DNA from: Aradus depressus
Lineage: Eukaryota; Arthropoda; Insecta; Hemiptera; Aradidae
DNA length: 64,000 nucleotides
Reading direction: 5' to 3'
Assembly: GCA_963662175.1 (NCBI GenBank)
Contig: OY759222.1
Span: forward strand, 13,588,222 to 13,652,221
Below, piece by piece: positions 44,449 through 54,245 of the stretch. Made by a program: the position numbers and the translations under genes. Below the pieces are notes generated by a model. It made no database searches. It worked only from the letters and a program-made list of their open reading frames with translations, and was not told where the DNA came from. Positions within the stretch are counted from its first letter, which is position 1; the number at the start of each line of letters is the position of its first letter.

Positions 44449-45130
44449 CCCAGTCAACTCCACTGACTACGTTCACCAAATCATTTTTGACCGATTATAC
44501 AACTTCCTCTATACGTAGAGACCAGAAACGCATGTATTTTTTGGCACGACTCTATGACAGGACGGACGGTATATGGTAAGCTCAGGTTTGTATTCTTGTT
44601 ACCACTACAACCTAGCTCTCCCTTTTTTTTACAGTAACGGCAAATTTAAGCAGATAATACCTCAAAAAAAGATTTTTTTCTGAAAATATATCTCTTTTTT
44701 TGGGGAATATTCTTGACCCACCTATCTATATGCACTTTTTTTGACAGTCAGACTTCTCTCAAGTTTAGTAACTGTTGTTATCTTGGACAAACAGGCCGAG
44801 AGCTAAGGAATAAAGTTGAGAAGTAGTGACTCTAAAATTATTTTAAACTAGAGAGGGGATATTTGACTCTAAAATTATTTTAAACTACAGAGGGGATATT
44901 TGACTCTAAAATTATTTTAAACTAGAGAGGGGATATTTTGTCTGCCCTCGCGCACTCCATACTGCCAGCAGTGTCTCAGATGGGGAACCGGAATAATGTA
45001 TTTGTCCCCAACTACGAAATTTGAATGGTTAATTTTTGAGTTGTTTCTATATTTTTTTATTTATTGGACAACTGTATTTAATTTAATCATTACTTTTTAA
45101 AAGTAATGTTTTCAAAAATTTGTTTATTCG
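44449..45130. other. mostly unassigned, with a 37-bp tandem repeat
   Basis: Holds three 37-bp direct repeats (44828-44938) beginning GACTCTAAAATTATTTTAAA. The rest shows no coding or repeat signature. Confidence 0.55.
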
Positions 45131-45132
45131 GT

Positions 45133-45240
45133 TAGGTGACTCATGCCCGGGATTTACCTACGAGGTCATATCGCCTACTACCATCACTCTGATGGACATG
45201 AGCCCGACTCTACTGTGGGAGTCAGTCAACTAATGATTTT
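45133..45240 (-). mobile_element. SINE S1 tail fragment
   Basis: GTGACTCATGCCCGGGATTT, GAGGTCATATCGCCTACTAC and ATGGACATGAGCCCGACTC; the rest is missing. Confidence 0.75.
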
Positions 45241-45289
45241 TAATCTAAATGGCATATTGGTTTTGGAGGAAGGGCATAAGAAGGCTTAT

Positions 45290-45545
45290 TGGTATACTTG
45301 CTTGCTTACTGAGATCAAGATCGCGGGTTCGAAACCCGGCCGAGACCCTTAGTTTGTTTTATCTGGAAAGTAAAATAAACTTAAGCACGCCGTCCTTCGA
45401 ATGGGCCGTTAAGCAATTTTCCCGAGCCTAGGTACTCGTTAAAGACCTCTCTGCCCTAGGTATCTAAACCTCAGTAGGACAAAAGCGCGACGAAAGAGCG
45501 CTCTGATAGTAGGCGATATGACCTCATAGTTGAAATCCGGAAGTT
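45290..45545 (+). mobile_element. SINE S1, opposite orientation
   Basis: TTGCTTACTGAGATCAAGAT, B box GGGTTCGAAACCC, CCGTCCTTCGAATGGG, and the end GATATGACCTCATAGTTG. With the preceding fragment it forms an inverted pair ~50 bp apart. Confidence 0.82.
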
Positions 45546-45559
45546 AATCAAATTAACTA

Positions 45560-45955
45560 ACTAATAGATATAACTATTATAAGGGTTGTGTAAGAAAGGA
45601 ATGTACGAGAGGACTGAAGGGATTGGATAGACAATTGGCCGGTCCAGAGAAGAGCCAAAGGATAGTGTCAGACAAAAAGCACCATATATATCCGGGATTG
45701 TCTTGGAGGCGGTCTCATTTCGGCCGATCTAGAGGGCCATTCTCGGGTGTCTCCACCTCTAAGAAGATATACCCTCAATCCTTGTTTTTTATTTATTATT
45801 CATTTTGTTTTTACTGTCTCATTTATTTATTTGATTTTTATTTTTATTTTCTTATACCTTCAGTATAAGCAAATATTGCAATGGTGTAACAGAATTTCAC
45901 ATTTAAAGGTCCCATGTGCATTTGGCATTCAGCCGATATCGCTTTTAATTTGACA
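45560..45955. other. no gene recognised
   Basis: A purine-rich region (45590-45770) then an AT-rich tract with an 81-codon plus frame that ends in hydrophobic F/Y/I-rich residues from T-rich DNA. Not convincing as a gene. Confidence 0.35.
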
Positions 45956-45959
45956 GGTA

Positions 45960-47105
45960 ATGTCCTCATTGGGTTTTAACTAAATATGAAATTTTTCGAT
46001 ACATTCATTTCATCGGCAAGTATTGGAGTTTTTGAGTTGAGCCCTTCTGATCCCTCATTTCTTTCTGCGGATCCCGCTGAAAATTAATAAGTGTTGTCTT
46101 TTTGGCGTTTTGAATTCACATTTTAAATAGAGTTTTTGAGCTAAGCCTCTCCCCTAATCTCGTCTTTTCCTTTGACCTATTTGGTTGAAAATCGATTGAT
46201 GTTGTCCTTAAGGTACCCATACACGAAGCAATTGATGAATCTGACGATCGACAATCGTTCGATGAATCGTTTAATGTATGTCGTCATCGGGTTCGATTGG
46301 TTGGTCTTCAGATCTATTTTTGATCTGAAGAAATTTTCATGCAATCATCGCACAGATTAATTGCTTGTACAATTGATTGTATGGTGTTTGTGGTTATCGT
46401 GGCGATAATGAAGGAGGTTATAATAAGTTCATCTATAATAATAACCTTTTAAACACAAAAGTGAAGTGGAAGAGATTAGGTATTTTAAGTTTCCTGTTTT
46501 TATCATTTTTCTTTATTAAATTGTGATATGTGTACCTGGTTGATGTGCGAAAATTGTTTTCTTTTTAATTAACCACCTTATTGTCCAAACTATTCCGTTT
46601 TTTTTTTTTTTTTTTTGCGTTTAATTTATTAACAATAAAAGATCGTCCTGTTCCATTGCATCGACTGAGATATATCGAACTGTGTGTGCGCTCCAAATAT
46701 CGTCAGATTTATCTTCAAATCAATTCGAAGATAAATCCGACGATAGATTTGCTTCGTGTATGGGTACCTTTATTGACATCTGCTCACACATATAAAATTT
46801 TGTGTCGACACATTTATTCTATCGGCAGATATTAGAGTTTTTATGTTAAAACTCTTCCCTAAGCTTTACCATCCATTTGGTCGATTTGGCTGAAAATGGA
46901 TAGGCATCGTCCTAAGAGGGTTCTGGACATACATATAAAATGTCGTTTGATACATTCATTCTATCGGGAGTTATTATGTTAACAGACACACACAGACAAC
47001 ATTTTTTATTCATATTTGGAATCTAGAGGTCGGAAAACATTAATTTCCCAAAAAACTCCTCATTGAATTTTCGGCCGATCAAATACTTCGTATAGCTGGA
47101 GAGGT
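45960..47105 (+). repeat. dispersed repeat R, interrupted by a MITE
   Basis: R phrases run up to 46207 (TTGGTTGAAAATCGATTGAT) and resume at 46773 (CTCACACATATAAAATTTTG, ATTCTATCGGGAGTTATT), ending in GACAACATTTTTTATTC. The interruption is the 46211-46769 element. Confidence 0.75.
46211..46769. mobile_element. Harbinger-type MITE, 559 bp, TTA target duplication
   Basis: Termini AGGTACCCATACACGAAGCA and exact complement. TTA flanks both sides (46208-46210 and 46770-46772). A 3-bp TTA/TAA duplication is characteristic of PIF/Harbinger. A subterminal ATTTATCTTC / GAAGATAAAT hairpin is present near 46700-46740. Non-coding. Confidence 0.88.
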
Positions 47106-47109
47106 AGAA

Positions 47110-47290
47110 ATAAAGTATATATGATGCCATAATAGGACATTATTATACCAACCACGTTTTTACGGACCCTCCCCCCTCCCTTTCAAATTAAGTTCAAACT
47201 GGCATTACTGGCATCAGCAGTAATGTCAGTTTGAAAGCGGAGGGACAGTCTACTGCAGTCAGAATTCGAAAAGAACCATGGTAAGGACAG
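47110..47290. repeat. hairpin element family H1
   Basis: CAAACTGGCATTACTG and CAGTAATGTCAGTTTG are inverted about a 10-bp loop at 47205-47225. Outer sequence (CTCCCTTTCAAATTAAG) matches the other H1 copies. Confidence 0.65.
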
Positions 47291-47610
47291 CAATGTTGAT
47301 AATGATTAAGATATGGATATATATTTAATATTGATTGTGGGGTGGTTAAGGACCTATCCTGGGATCCGACCACCAGTGGCATGACCTCGTCTAATCATGA
47401 AGACAGCTTCCTAATTTGCCTACTAACTAACCTATATTCACAACTGATTGGATCGATGATGTTGGGCGTTGCTTACATCACCTTGCTACTTCCATATCTA
47501 TACCAGTCTCTTGGTTTCTGTGGATTTAGATTAATGTTAATTTATGATACTTGAAAAAAATCTTTAGATAACCTTAATTAGATAAACTTAATTGAAATAA
47601 AGATTCTTAA

Positions 47611-48305
47611 CCCTAGAATGCCCCGGTCTAAAACACATCACATAACTCCCGCGTGGGGTCTGTCAGACCCCAACTTTGAATTTCACTAAATTGAGTGAAA
47701 GGAATGAAGAAAACAATAATTAAAAATTCAAATAACTAAAACTTAAATCAGTTTTTTATTTATACAGAGGATGGATGAATAGTAATGAAAAACAAACTTT
47801 GAAGGAAAAAAATGTAGGAAGAATGAGTAAACAAAGATAAATAGGTTCACTATGACAACGTGGAAGAACAACAGTGTCATCTGTTTCTTCTTCAGAAAGT
47901 GCCACTTCCATGTTCTTCAATATGATCTTCAGTATCAGAAGCTTGTCCTCCAAAGTACTCATAATTGAGCCAAAAGATCTATAATATCTTCTTCACTCAA
48001 TTTACGTCTTTTAGACATTTTGAGCGCAGAAAAAAAAAGCAACAAATAAAAACTGACAAGAAACGACACTTCACGAAACTCAAATAAGGAGAAAAACACT
48101 GGTCGATAACTCCCCAACTTACATAGACTACTTCACTGCACGAAAGCCGAGAACGTAATAAACTGAGAAACGACTGTAACATCAGAAGCAGTGATTGGGG
48201 GTAATATAGGAGGAAGCAAGAGGCGCACGGCCTGCAGTATTCAACATGTAAACTAACTTCAAAGTGCGGCTGGGGTCCATCAGACCCCACCGGGCCATTC
48301 CAGGG
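47611..48305 (-). mobile_element. piggyBac-like element with TTAA target sites
   Basis: TTAA (47607-47610) then CCCTAGAATGCCCCGG on the left; CCGGGCCATTCCAGGG then TTAA (48306-48309) on the right. Both ends carry a TGGGGTC..GACCCCA hairpin. TTAA plus CCCTAGAA-type ends define piggyBac. A remnant of the transposase N-terminus lies on the minus strand (47892-48018). The catalytic DDD domain is missing. Confidence 0.9.
47892..48018 (-). pseudogene. piggyBac transposase N-terminal fragment, frameshifted
   Basis: From ATG at 48018: MSKRRKLSEEDIIDLLAQL, then a stop. One frame over the reading continues NYEYFGGQASDTEDHIEE to a stop at 47892. A basic KRRKLSEEEI start followed by an acidic stretch is typical of piggyBac-family transposases, so a single-base frameshift interrupts it and only about 40 of the ~600 residues remain. 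Confidence 0.6.
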
Positions 48306-48872
48306 TTAAGTATATAATATAGGAGGTAATATAGGAGGGAACAAGAGGCGCACGGCCTGCAGTATTCAACATGTAAACTAACTTCAAAGTGCGGCTGGTG
48401 TCCATCAGACCCCACCGGTCCATTCCAGGGTTAAGTATATAACATAGGAGGTAATATAGGAGGGAGCAAGAGGCGCACGGCCTGCAGTATTCAACATGTA
48501 AACTAACTTCAAAGTGCGGCTGGGGTCCATCAGACCCCACCGGGCCATTCCAGGGTTAAGTATATAATATAGGAGGTAATATAGGAGGGAGCAAGAGGCG
48601 CACGGCCTGCAGTATTCAACATGTAAACTAACTTCAAAGTGCGGCTGGGGTCCATCAGACCCCACCGGGCCATTCCAGGGTTAAGTATATAATATAGGAG
48701 GGAGCAAGAGGCGCAGGGCCTGCAGTATTCAACATGTAAACTAACTTCAAAGTGTGGCTGGGGTCCATCAGACCCCACCGGGCCATTCCAGGGTTAAGTA
48801 TATAATATAGGAGGGAGCAAGAGGCGCACGGCCTGCAGTATTCAACATGTAAACTAACTTCAAAGTGCGGCA
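48185..48872. repeat. 125-bp tandem array of piggyBac ends
   Basis: CAGGGTTAAG recurs at 48301, 48426, 48551, 48676 and 48789 (spacings 125, 125, 125, 113). Each unit holds a full terminal repeat (CCATTCCAGGG), TTAA and ~90 bp of subterminal sequence with CAAGAGGCGCACGGCCTGC. The last two units lack a 12-bp GGTAATATAGGA. Minus frames of 81-97 codons run through it because 125 is not a multiple of three and all frames stay open; they are not genes. Confidence 0.93.
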
Positions 48873-48964
48873 TGTTATCTAAAGGTACATACACATACAC
48901 ATAGGTGAGTTGAGTAATGTAACTTTGTCAGAAAAATGTAGGGAAATATTATATTTGGTACGTG

Positions 48965-49033
48965 AACTTGTTGAACTTCCATTTAGTATTTGTTAAGTCG
49001 TGACTGATGATGGTAGCAATACCGGTACTCCCA
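48965..49033 (+). repeat. hammerhead-like repeat fragment (family P2)
   Basis: TTGAACTTCCATTTAGTATT, then CTGATGA at 49004-49010 and a GGTA-GCAA-TACC stem-loop, followed directly by GGTACTCCC. The GAAA has been lost. Homologous to 1975-2090. Confidence 0.55.
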
Positions 49034-49035
49034 TA

Positions 49036-50657
49036 TAGTAAAACCTCGATATAATGTTCCTTGATACAACATTTTTCTCGATATAACGTGTTTTTCTAGA
49101 GGACCCGTCTAAATAAGGCATAAAAACAATTAATTCGTACCCGATATAACGTTTCTCGATTATATAACGTCGCATTTTCTTGAGTGTAAACAGTTTTTCT
49201 CGATATAACGTGTTTTTCTAGAGGTCCCGTTTAAATAAGACATAAAAACATTTAATTCATATCCGATATAACGTTTCTCGATATAACGTTTATATGCTAT
49301 ATAACGTCGAATTTTCTTGAGTGTAACCAAGTTTTTAGACTGGATACAACGTTTTTTACTTCCATTAGTACAGATAATCACTTCCCGTGCTCCGACTAAG
49401 GAAAGAAATCTAATGAACTGGGTACCGGGAAATGCTCCGAAGTGTTTGTTTACAAAACATTTCGTAAGAAACCCTCTCCCCATCATTGGATAGCTTTCCT
49501 TTTCTCCTTTTTAAATTGTTGTCAGTACATATTGCTTCTATCTTCTATCTCTTGGGGTAAATTTTTTTTTGTCTTAATTTTAAATTAAAAATGATTTCAG
49601 AAGAATCCAACAACAACAAATGTCGAAATTGCTTAAACACTGAAACTTCCAAAGACAGTTTTTTAAAGAATAAAAAAAAAAAAAAAAAAATAGAAATTAG
49701 AAACTACGCTTCCGTTGCTGATTGCAGTTCGGAAAAGAAAAAAATAATGAAAAAAGGACAATTTTTGGATTTGGAATGTGCTTTAACCAAATGGTTTCGT
49801 CAACAAAGAGCTGCTAACATTCCAATTTCCGGGCCAATTCTTCAAGAAAAAGCACTGGTTTTAGCAGAAAAATTTAATCTCATGTCAGAGTTTAAAGCAT
49901 CTTTAGGGGGGTTAGCTAATTTTAAACACCGATTTGAAATATCGTCGAAAGTCATAAGTGGAGAGTCAAAATTAATTTTACATAATTTGATAAACATTAA
50001 AAATAGTTTTCGTTTATTTTTTTTATTTAAGGCATTTGACCACGAGGGTCATGGATGCCTGATGGATGCAGGTCTCGGGATACTAGCGGGCTAATTTGGG
50101 TAGGCGCAGATTAATAATAATAAAGGTCGAGATTGCTGTATACTGAATAGAAAAGCTACCTGATGAATATAATTTTGTATTATAATTTAGATAAGAGGTT
50201 TGTGAAGTGCAAGAAATAAAATAGTTGGGTAATTTGGGAGCTATTATTGGATAGAATTTCGAAAATATCCACCGCAAGGTTGAAATTCTCACGCTGGGGA
50301 TTACGTATATGCCATGCATTGTGTCCGATAGACAGTCCGACCCCGCAGCACTGACACAGAGGAGGGAGTTCTCGAGCCATCAGATATCCATGGGTCAGCC
50401 TCGTGTTAAAATTACTTCTTCTTTCCTTTTTTCTCTTACTGAAGCCTTCCAAACTCAAGTTCAGCTTTTGATGATCCTTAGCTTATTATCGATGTAGGCA
50501 ACGAAATCACTTGCAGGGAATTCGGATCTGGATAGTACTTCTGTTTGATTCTCCAATTACGTAAGTCTTGTCACTGATCTAGTCTTTTTCGTTTTTCAAT
50601 GATTTATAACGTTTTTATGAAGGGTCCAGAGGAAAACGTTATATCGAGATTTTACTG
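49036..50657 (+). mobile_element. Tigger/pogo element, copy 2
   Basis: TIR TAGTAAAACCTCGATATAAC (first base mutated) and complement CAGTAAAATCTCGATATAAC; TA at 49034-49035 and 50658-50659. Near its left end, about four tandem copies of CTCGATATAACG are spread over 49060-49300. Colinear with copy 1 in the reverse direction (shared CTTCCCGTGCTCCGACTA, TTGTTTACAAAACAT). Confidence 0.93.
49591..50094 (+). pseudogene. Tigger transposase, CENP-B-type second HTH fragment
   Basis: 167 codons. Residues ~55-118 read KGQFLDLECALTKWFRQQRA, ANIPISGPILQEKALVLAEK and FKASLGGLANFKHRF: the CENP-B/Tc5 HTH with its ISGPxLQEKA motif. Residues 1-33 are out of frame: the adjacent frame instead encodes KNPTTTNVEIA, matching copy 1, so a frameshift near the A run at 49674-49690 has occurred. 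The sequence after residue ~142 is unrelated, and the DDE catalytic domain is missing. Confidence 0.85.
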
Positions 50658-50686
50658 TATTTATATTGAAACTTACCTGGTAAGGG

Positions 50687-51112
50687 AAATTATATTTTCT
50701 TTTATTAATGTTTAATTGAAAAGCCCCACGTTGGGCGCCAACGCAGAAACGTTCTGCAGTTACTTGGTAATGGATATTATATTTTCTTTTATTAATGTTT
50801 AATTGAAAAGCCCCACGTAGGGCGCCAACGCAGAAACGTTCTGCAGTTACTTGGTAATGGATATTATATTTTCTTTTATTAATGTTTAATTGAAAAGCCC
50901 CACGTAGGGCGCCAACGCAGAAACGTTCTGCAGTTACTTGGTAATGGATATTATATTTTCTTTTATTAATGTTTAATTGAAAAGCCCCACGTAGGGCGCC
51001 AACGCAGAAACGTTCTGCAGTTACTTGGTAATGAATATTATATTTTCTTTTATTAATGTTTAATTGAAAAGCCCCACGTTGGGCGCCAACGCAGAAACGT
51101 TCTGCAGTTACT
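50687..51112. repeat. 87-bp tandem repeat containing a tRNA-Lys 3'-end sequence
   Basis: TTTAATTGAAAAGCCCCACG recurs at 50711, 50798, 50885, 50972 and 51059 (period exactly 87). In the first and last units it continues TTGGGCGCCA, so GCCCCACGTTGGGCGCCA equals the 3' terminal 18 nt (with CCA) of tRNA-Lys(CUU). Middle units have TAGGGCGCCA. On the minus strand this is the primer-binding site of many Ty3/gypsy elements. Confidence 0.92.
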
Positions 51113-51119
51113 TAATAAT

Positions 51120-51800
51120 ATATATCTTTTTATATTCTTTTTTTTTTTACTATTTTATTCAAAACAAAAAAAAAATGTTTATTTAGAAACCGACTTGATT
51201 AACCTAGCAACCAACAGATGGTTGACTTACCTTGTACAGAACATGAATCTAAATAGAGGTGTGCGTTCTTTTTCTATAGAATGCATTTGTGGAAATAAAA
51301 GGAATGGAAATAATTTAAAAAAATATGTCACAAAAATTTCAGATTATCATCAGTTTAATTCTCTTTTAAAGTAAATTAGCAAAAAGTTAGTGGGTTAGTG
51401 AAAAAGAATGAAATTATTACAATATGGTATATGAATTTCTTATAATTTAATTAAAAAAAGTAATATCGTCCACGACCTTCCACTGCACTCCCTTCATACA
51501 AAGTTACTTTTCTCCATCTTCTCGGGGATACTGCCCGCAGGACCTACTTCCACGCTCCTCCAAACCAAACACCGATTCCGCTTCTTCTTCGCCTCTCGCC
51601 ATTCCCCCCCCCCCCCCCCCACCATTCATAATCAGGTTTGTGTTTTCTTTCTATTAATTTAGAATTAATCAAATTTTTCTTTTATTATATTTTCCCAATA
51701 CTTTCATTTTCATTTATTTTTACCTACTATTGTTTTTTAAAATATTTTGATGCGTTCTTTTTTTATGAGGAATTTCTTGGAGGTTGTTGTGAGCTGTATT
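51120..51800. other. no gene recognised
   Basis: AT-rich, with a poly-C run at 51606-51621 and a pyrimidine-rich segment 51470-51600. No coding frame of note. Confidence 0.4.
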
Positions 51801-51840
51801 TAATGAAAGACACAGAGTTGTTGTCCGCCCACAAGTTTTA

Positions 51841-51886
51841 TTAGCATAGCCAGCTTTTGGTCCTATAAGATCATCTTCAGTGCTAA
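51841..51886 (-). ncRNA. hammerhead ribozyme-like motif, P4 left
   Basis: On the minus strand: stem I strand TTAGCA, core CTGAAGA (51880-51874), weakened stem II, AAAA in place of GAAA (51858-51855), stem III GCTGGC, TA at the cleavage position, then TGCTAA completing a perfect 6-bp stem I. Position 7 of the core is variable in hammerheads, so CTGAAGA is allowed. The GAAA mutation should abolish activity. Confidence 0.5.
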
Positions 51887-52349
51887 CTACAATAGACAGG
51901 TAAAAGTTAAAATAAAAATATGTGCATACAAAAACAACATAAAAAATTTATATATATATATATATATATATATCAATTAACAAATCAAAGATTTGATGTC
52001 ACAATTTAGTTATTAAAAAATCATGTTAAATAATACAACAAATATAACAAAAACAATGAAATATACCACAAAACTTACCACTTTACAAAGGTAGTGGTCT
52101 CCACCAGTTTCTGATTGCCACTACACATCTTGGACTAGTTCAGGGGTATCAGAGAGAGGTGGAGGGGAGAGAATGGAATCTGGAATCTGGTATTGAGATT
52201 TTGGGAACTTTGATAAAAATTTCTCTTTATCTCCACAGACTCAAGAGAATTCAGCTTTTTGCTTTTTCTAGCCCTGTGGAGAATTTGGACCCTGTGCTCT
52301 ATATGCTGTGCATGGTGTTCCGACATGCTGCAAAAACCGTCTATTGTAG

Positions 52350-52395
52350 TTAGCACTGAAGATGGTCTTAAAGGACCGAAAGCTGGCTGTGCTAA
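52350..52395 (+). ncRNA. hammerhead ribozyme-like motif, P4 right
   Basis: TTAGCA (52350-52355), CTGAAGA (52356-52362), stem II GGTC..GACC, GAAA (52378-52381), GCTGGC, TG, then TGCTAA (52390-52395). All three helices can form. Only the base at the cleavage position (G instead of A, C or U) departs from consensus; the left copy has the expected A there. Confidence 0.6.
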
Positions 52396-52509
52396 TAAAA
52401 CTTGTGAGTGGACAACAACTCTGTGTCTTTCGTTCTTTTTTTCTTTTATTACATAAAGAATAACAATTTTTTATCATTCTTTGTGACCCCCCCCCCCTTC
52501 TACACGTCA

Positions 52510-52620
52510 CAATATATATTTTGTGGAATAGTCAATATTTAAAAAAAAAATCTTTATTTTTTATAATGTTTCACAATATCTCTGCAAAAAATTTTAAGTA
52601 TCATTGTAACAACCTCATCT
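52510..52620 (+). repeat. family P2 tail fragment
   Basis: TTTTGTGGAATAGTCAATAT and GTTTCACAATATCTCTGCAA match 2103-2185. Confidence 0.55.
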
Positions 52621-53040
52621 CCCATAAAACATTTTGTGAAGCCACACTCCCATCTTCGAACCGAGCGTATAATAATAATAATCAATTATATTTGTCAAGA
52701 AAAAACTTAATTTAAAAGAAAAACTCGTCGACTGGCAATGTTTTTCTCGAGCACAATTTATTGAAATTTTCTATTTATGAGGTATATTCTATGTATAGCG
52801 ATGCTACAAGATGCTTTCTTACAAGGTGAATAAAGTTATTACTTCCTATACAAATTTCTAAAAAATAATAATATTATTTCGGCTTCACTAAAAGTATTTT
52901 TACTATCCGAACTACGAATTCTAGAGTAAGTAATTCGATGTTAAGTTTTACAAGAATACAATTTTTTTTAGTTTTACCAAATAATAATACCATCTATTCT
53001 AATAGCTCCCAATGTATTATGTATTATTAAGTTCTGAATT
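52620..53040. other. no gene recognised
   Basis: AT-rich; a 64-codon plus frame ends in it without motifs. Confidence 0.35.
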
Positions 53041-53055
53041 ATATATTATATTTTA

Positions 53056-53399
53056 AGAGGGCTCAGGTAGCTAAGTGGTATGCGTGCTTCACTTCTGAGC
53101 CCAAGAACGTGGGTTCGAAACCCGACCGAGGCCCTTAGTTTATTTTATCTGGGAGGTAAAATAAACTTAAGCACGCCGTCCTTCGGATGGGACGTTAAGC
53201 GATGGTCCCGAGCCTGTACGATGTCGGATACTCGTTAAAGACCCCTATCCTAGGTAAATAAAAATTTAGAGTAGGCAAAATTTAAGACTCCCACAGTAGA
53301 GTCGGGCTCATGTCCACCAGAGTGACGAAAGAGCGCTCTGGTAGTAGGCGATATGACCTCGTAGTTAAAGTCCGGGCATGAGCCATAAAAACCTAACCT
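53056..53399 (+). mobile_element. SINE S1, full length with target duplication
   Basis: Best-preserved copy. A box-like TAGCTAAGTGGTATGCG, B box GGGTTCGAAACCC, central CCTTCGGATGGGACGTTAAG, and 3' end GCATGAGCCATAAAAACC ending AACCTAACCT. ATTATATTTTA flanks it at 53045-53055 and 53400-53410. Confidence 0.94.
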
Positions 53400-53419
53400 A
53401 TTATATTTTATTTTTATTT

Positions 53420-54045
53420 TCAGGTCGTTTCGAAGTTGTCAGACTGAATCTGCACAATTTAAGGTAATTAAAAACTGTATATACATTCCATTATGTACGT
53501 AATATCAATTTCTGTCTTCATTTTCACTGAAAGGTTTTAAATTAGTTTCAAATTGGAAATATGAGGCCCATCAAATGTCATTTCGACGGCCATGTTATGG
53601 ATGAACCTCTGTATACGTGTATTTGATGTATTTCTGGTATATATTTTTTTTTCTCTTTGAATATTGAAAGGGATTAGCAAATAGGATGAATTTCGAAGAA
53701 TGAATTTAAAACAAAGAACGGAATGAAATCTATTTACTGTTTTTCATTGCAAGCAGAGCTTAAAATTTATGAATGGATTGTTTAAGCGCCTGAAGTTCCT
53801 GCAAATACTCACTCCAAACAATGGTTATTGTTATGATTTTTCAAAAACTATTTAGTAACCATTTACATTAATGATACGATAGTGAGGGGATTATTTGCAG
53901 TTATTAAAACGAAATATCTTGTTTTATCAACTCCTTATTCTAAAAACAAATATAAAATTATGTGTGTTTGTGTGTCTGTGAACACAATAACTCCCGATAG
54001 AATGATTGTATCGACACGAAATGTGTATCCAGAACTCTAGAAAAG
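53420..54045. other. mostly unassigned, ends in a short R fragment
   Basis: No gene recognised. At 53960-54030 the phrases TGTGTGTCTGTGAACACAAT and AACTCCCGATAGAATGATTG belong to family R. Confidence 0.4.
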
Positions 54046-54047
54046 TC

Positions 54048-54245
54048 GAAAAATCTTGAGCACGCCGTCCTTCAGATGGGACTTTAAGCGATTTCCACAA
54101 GCCTCGTTAACCTAGGTAAATAAAGCTGAGTAGATATAATTTAGGACTCCTGTAGTTGAGTCGGGCTCATTTCCACCAAAGCAACGAAAAAGCTCTCTGG
54201 TAGTACGCGATATGACTTAGTACCTGAAGCCCGGGCATGATTCAC
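54048..54245 (+). mobile_element. SINE S1, 5'-truncated
   Basis: TTGAGCACGCCGTCCTTCAG to GAAGCCCGGGCATGATTC; head absent, several small deletions. Confidence 0.8.

Larger units (their letters stand above)
51803..52438. mobile_element. hammerhead-bearing inverted-repeat element (family P4)
   Basis: The outer ~90 bp at each end are inverted repeats: GAAAGACACAGAGTTGTTGT on the left and complement on the right, each running inward through a TTTTATTAGCA / TGCTAATAAAA segment to a hammerhead-like motif. The interior 51894-52344 is not palindromic; it holds a (TA)n run near 51955. Confidence 0.78.

Noticed and set aside
45623..45868. 81-codon frame with a hydrophobic C-terminal stretch
   Set aside because: The hydrophobic part comes from a T-rich low-complexity tract.
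48182..48900. Series of overlapping minus-strand frames of 77-97 codons starting MGSDGPQPHFEV
   Set aside because: They are created by the 125-bp tandem array of piggyBac ends; the period is not a multiple of three and the frames are simply open in all phases.
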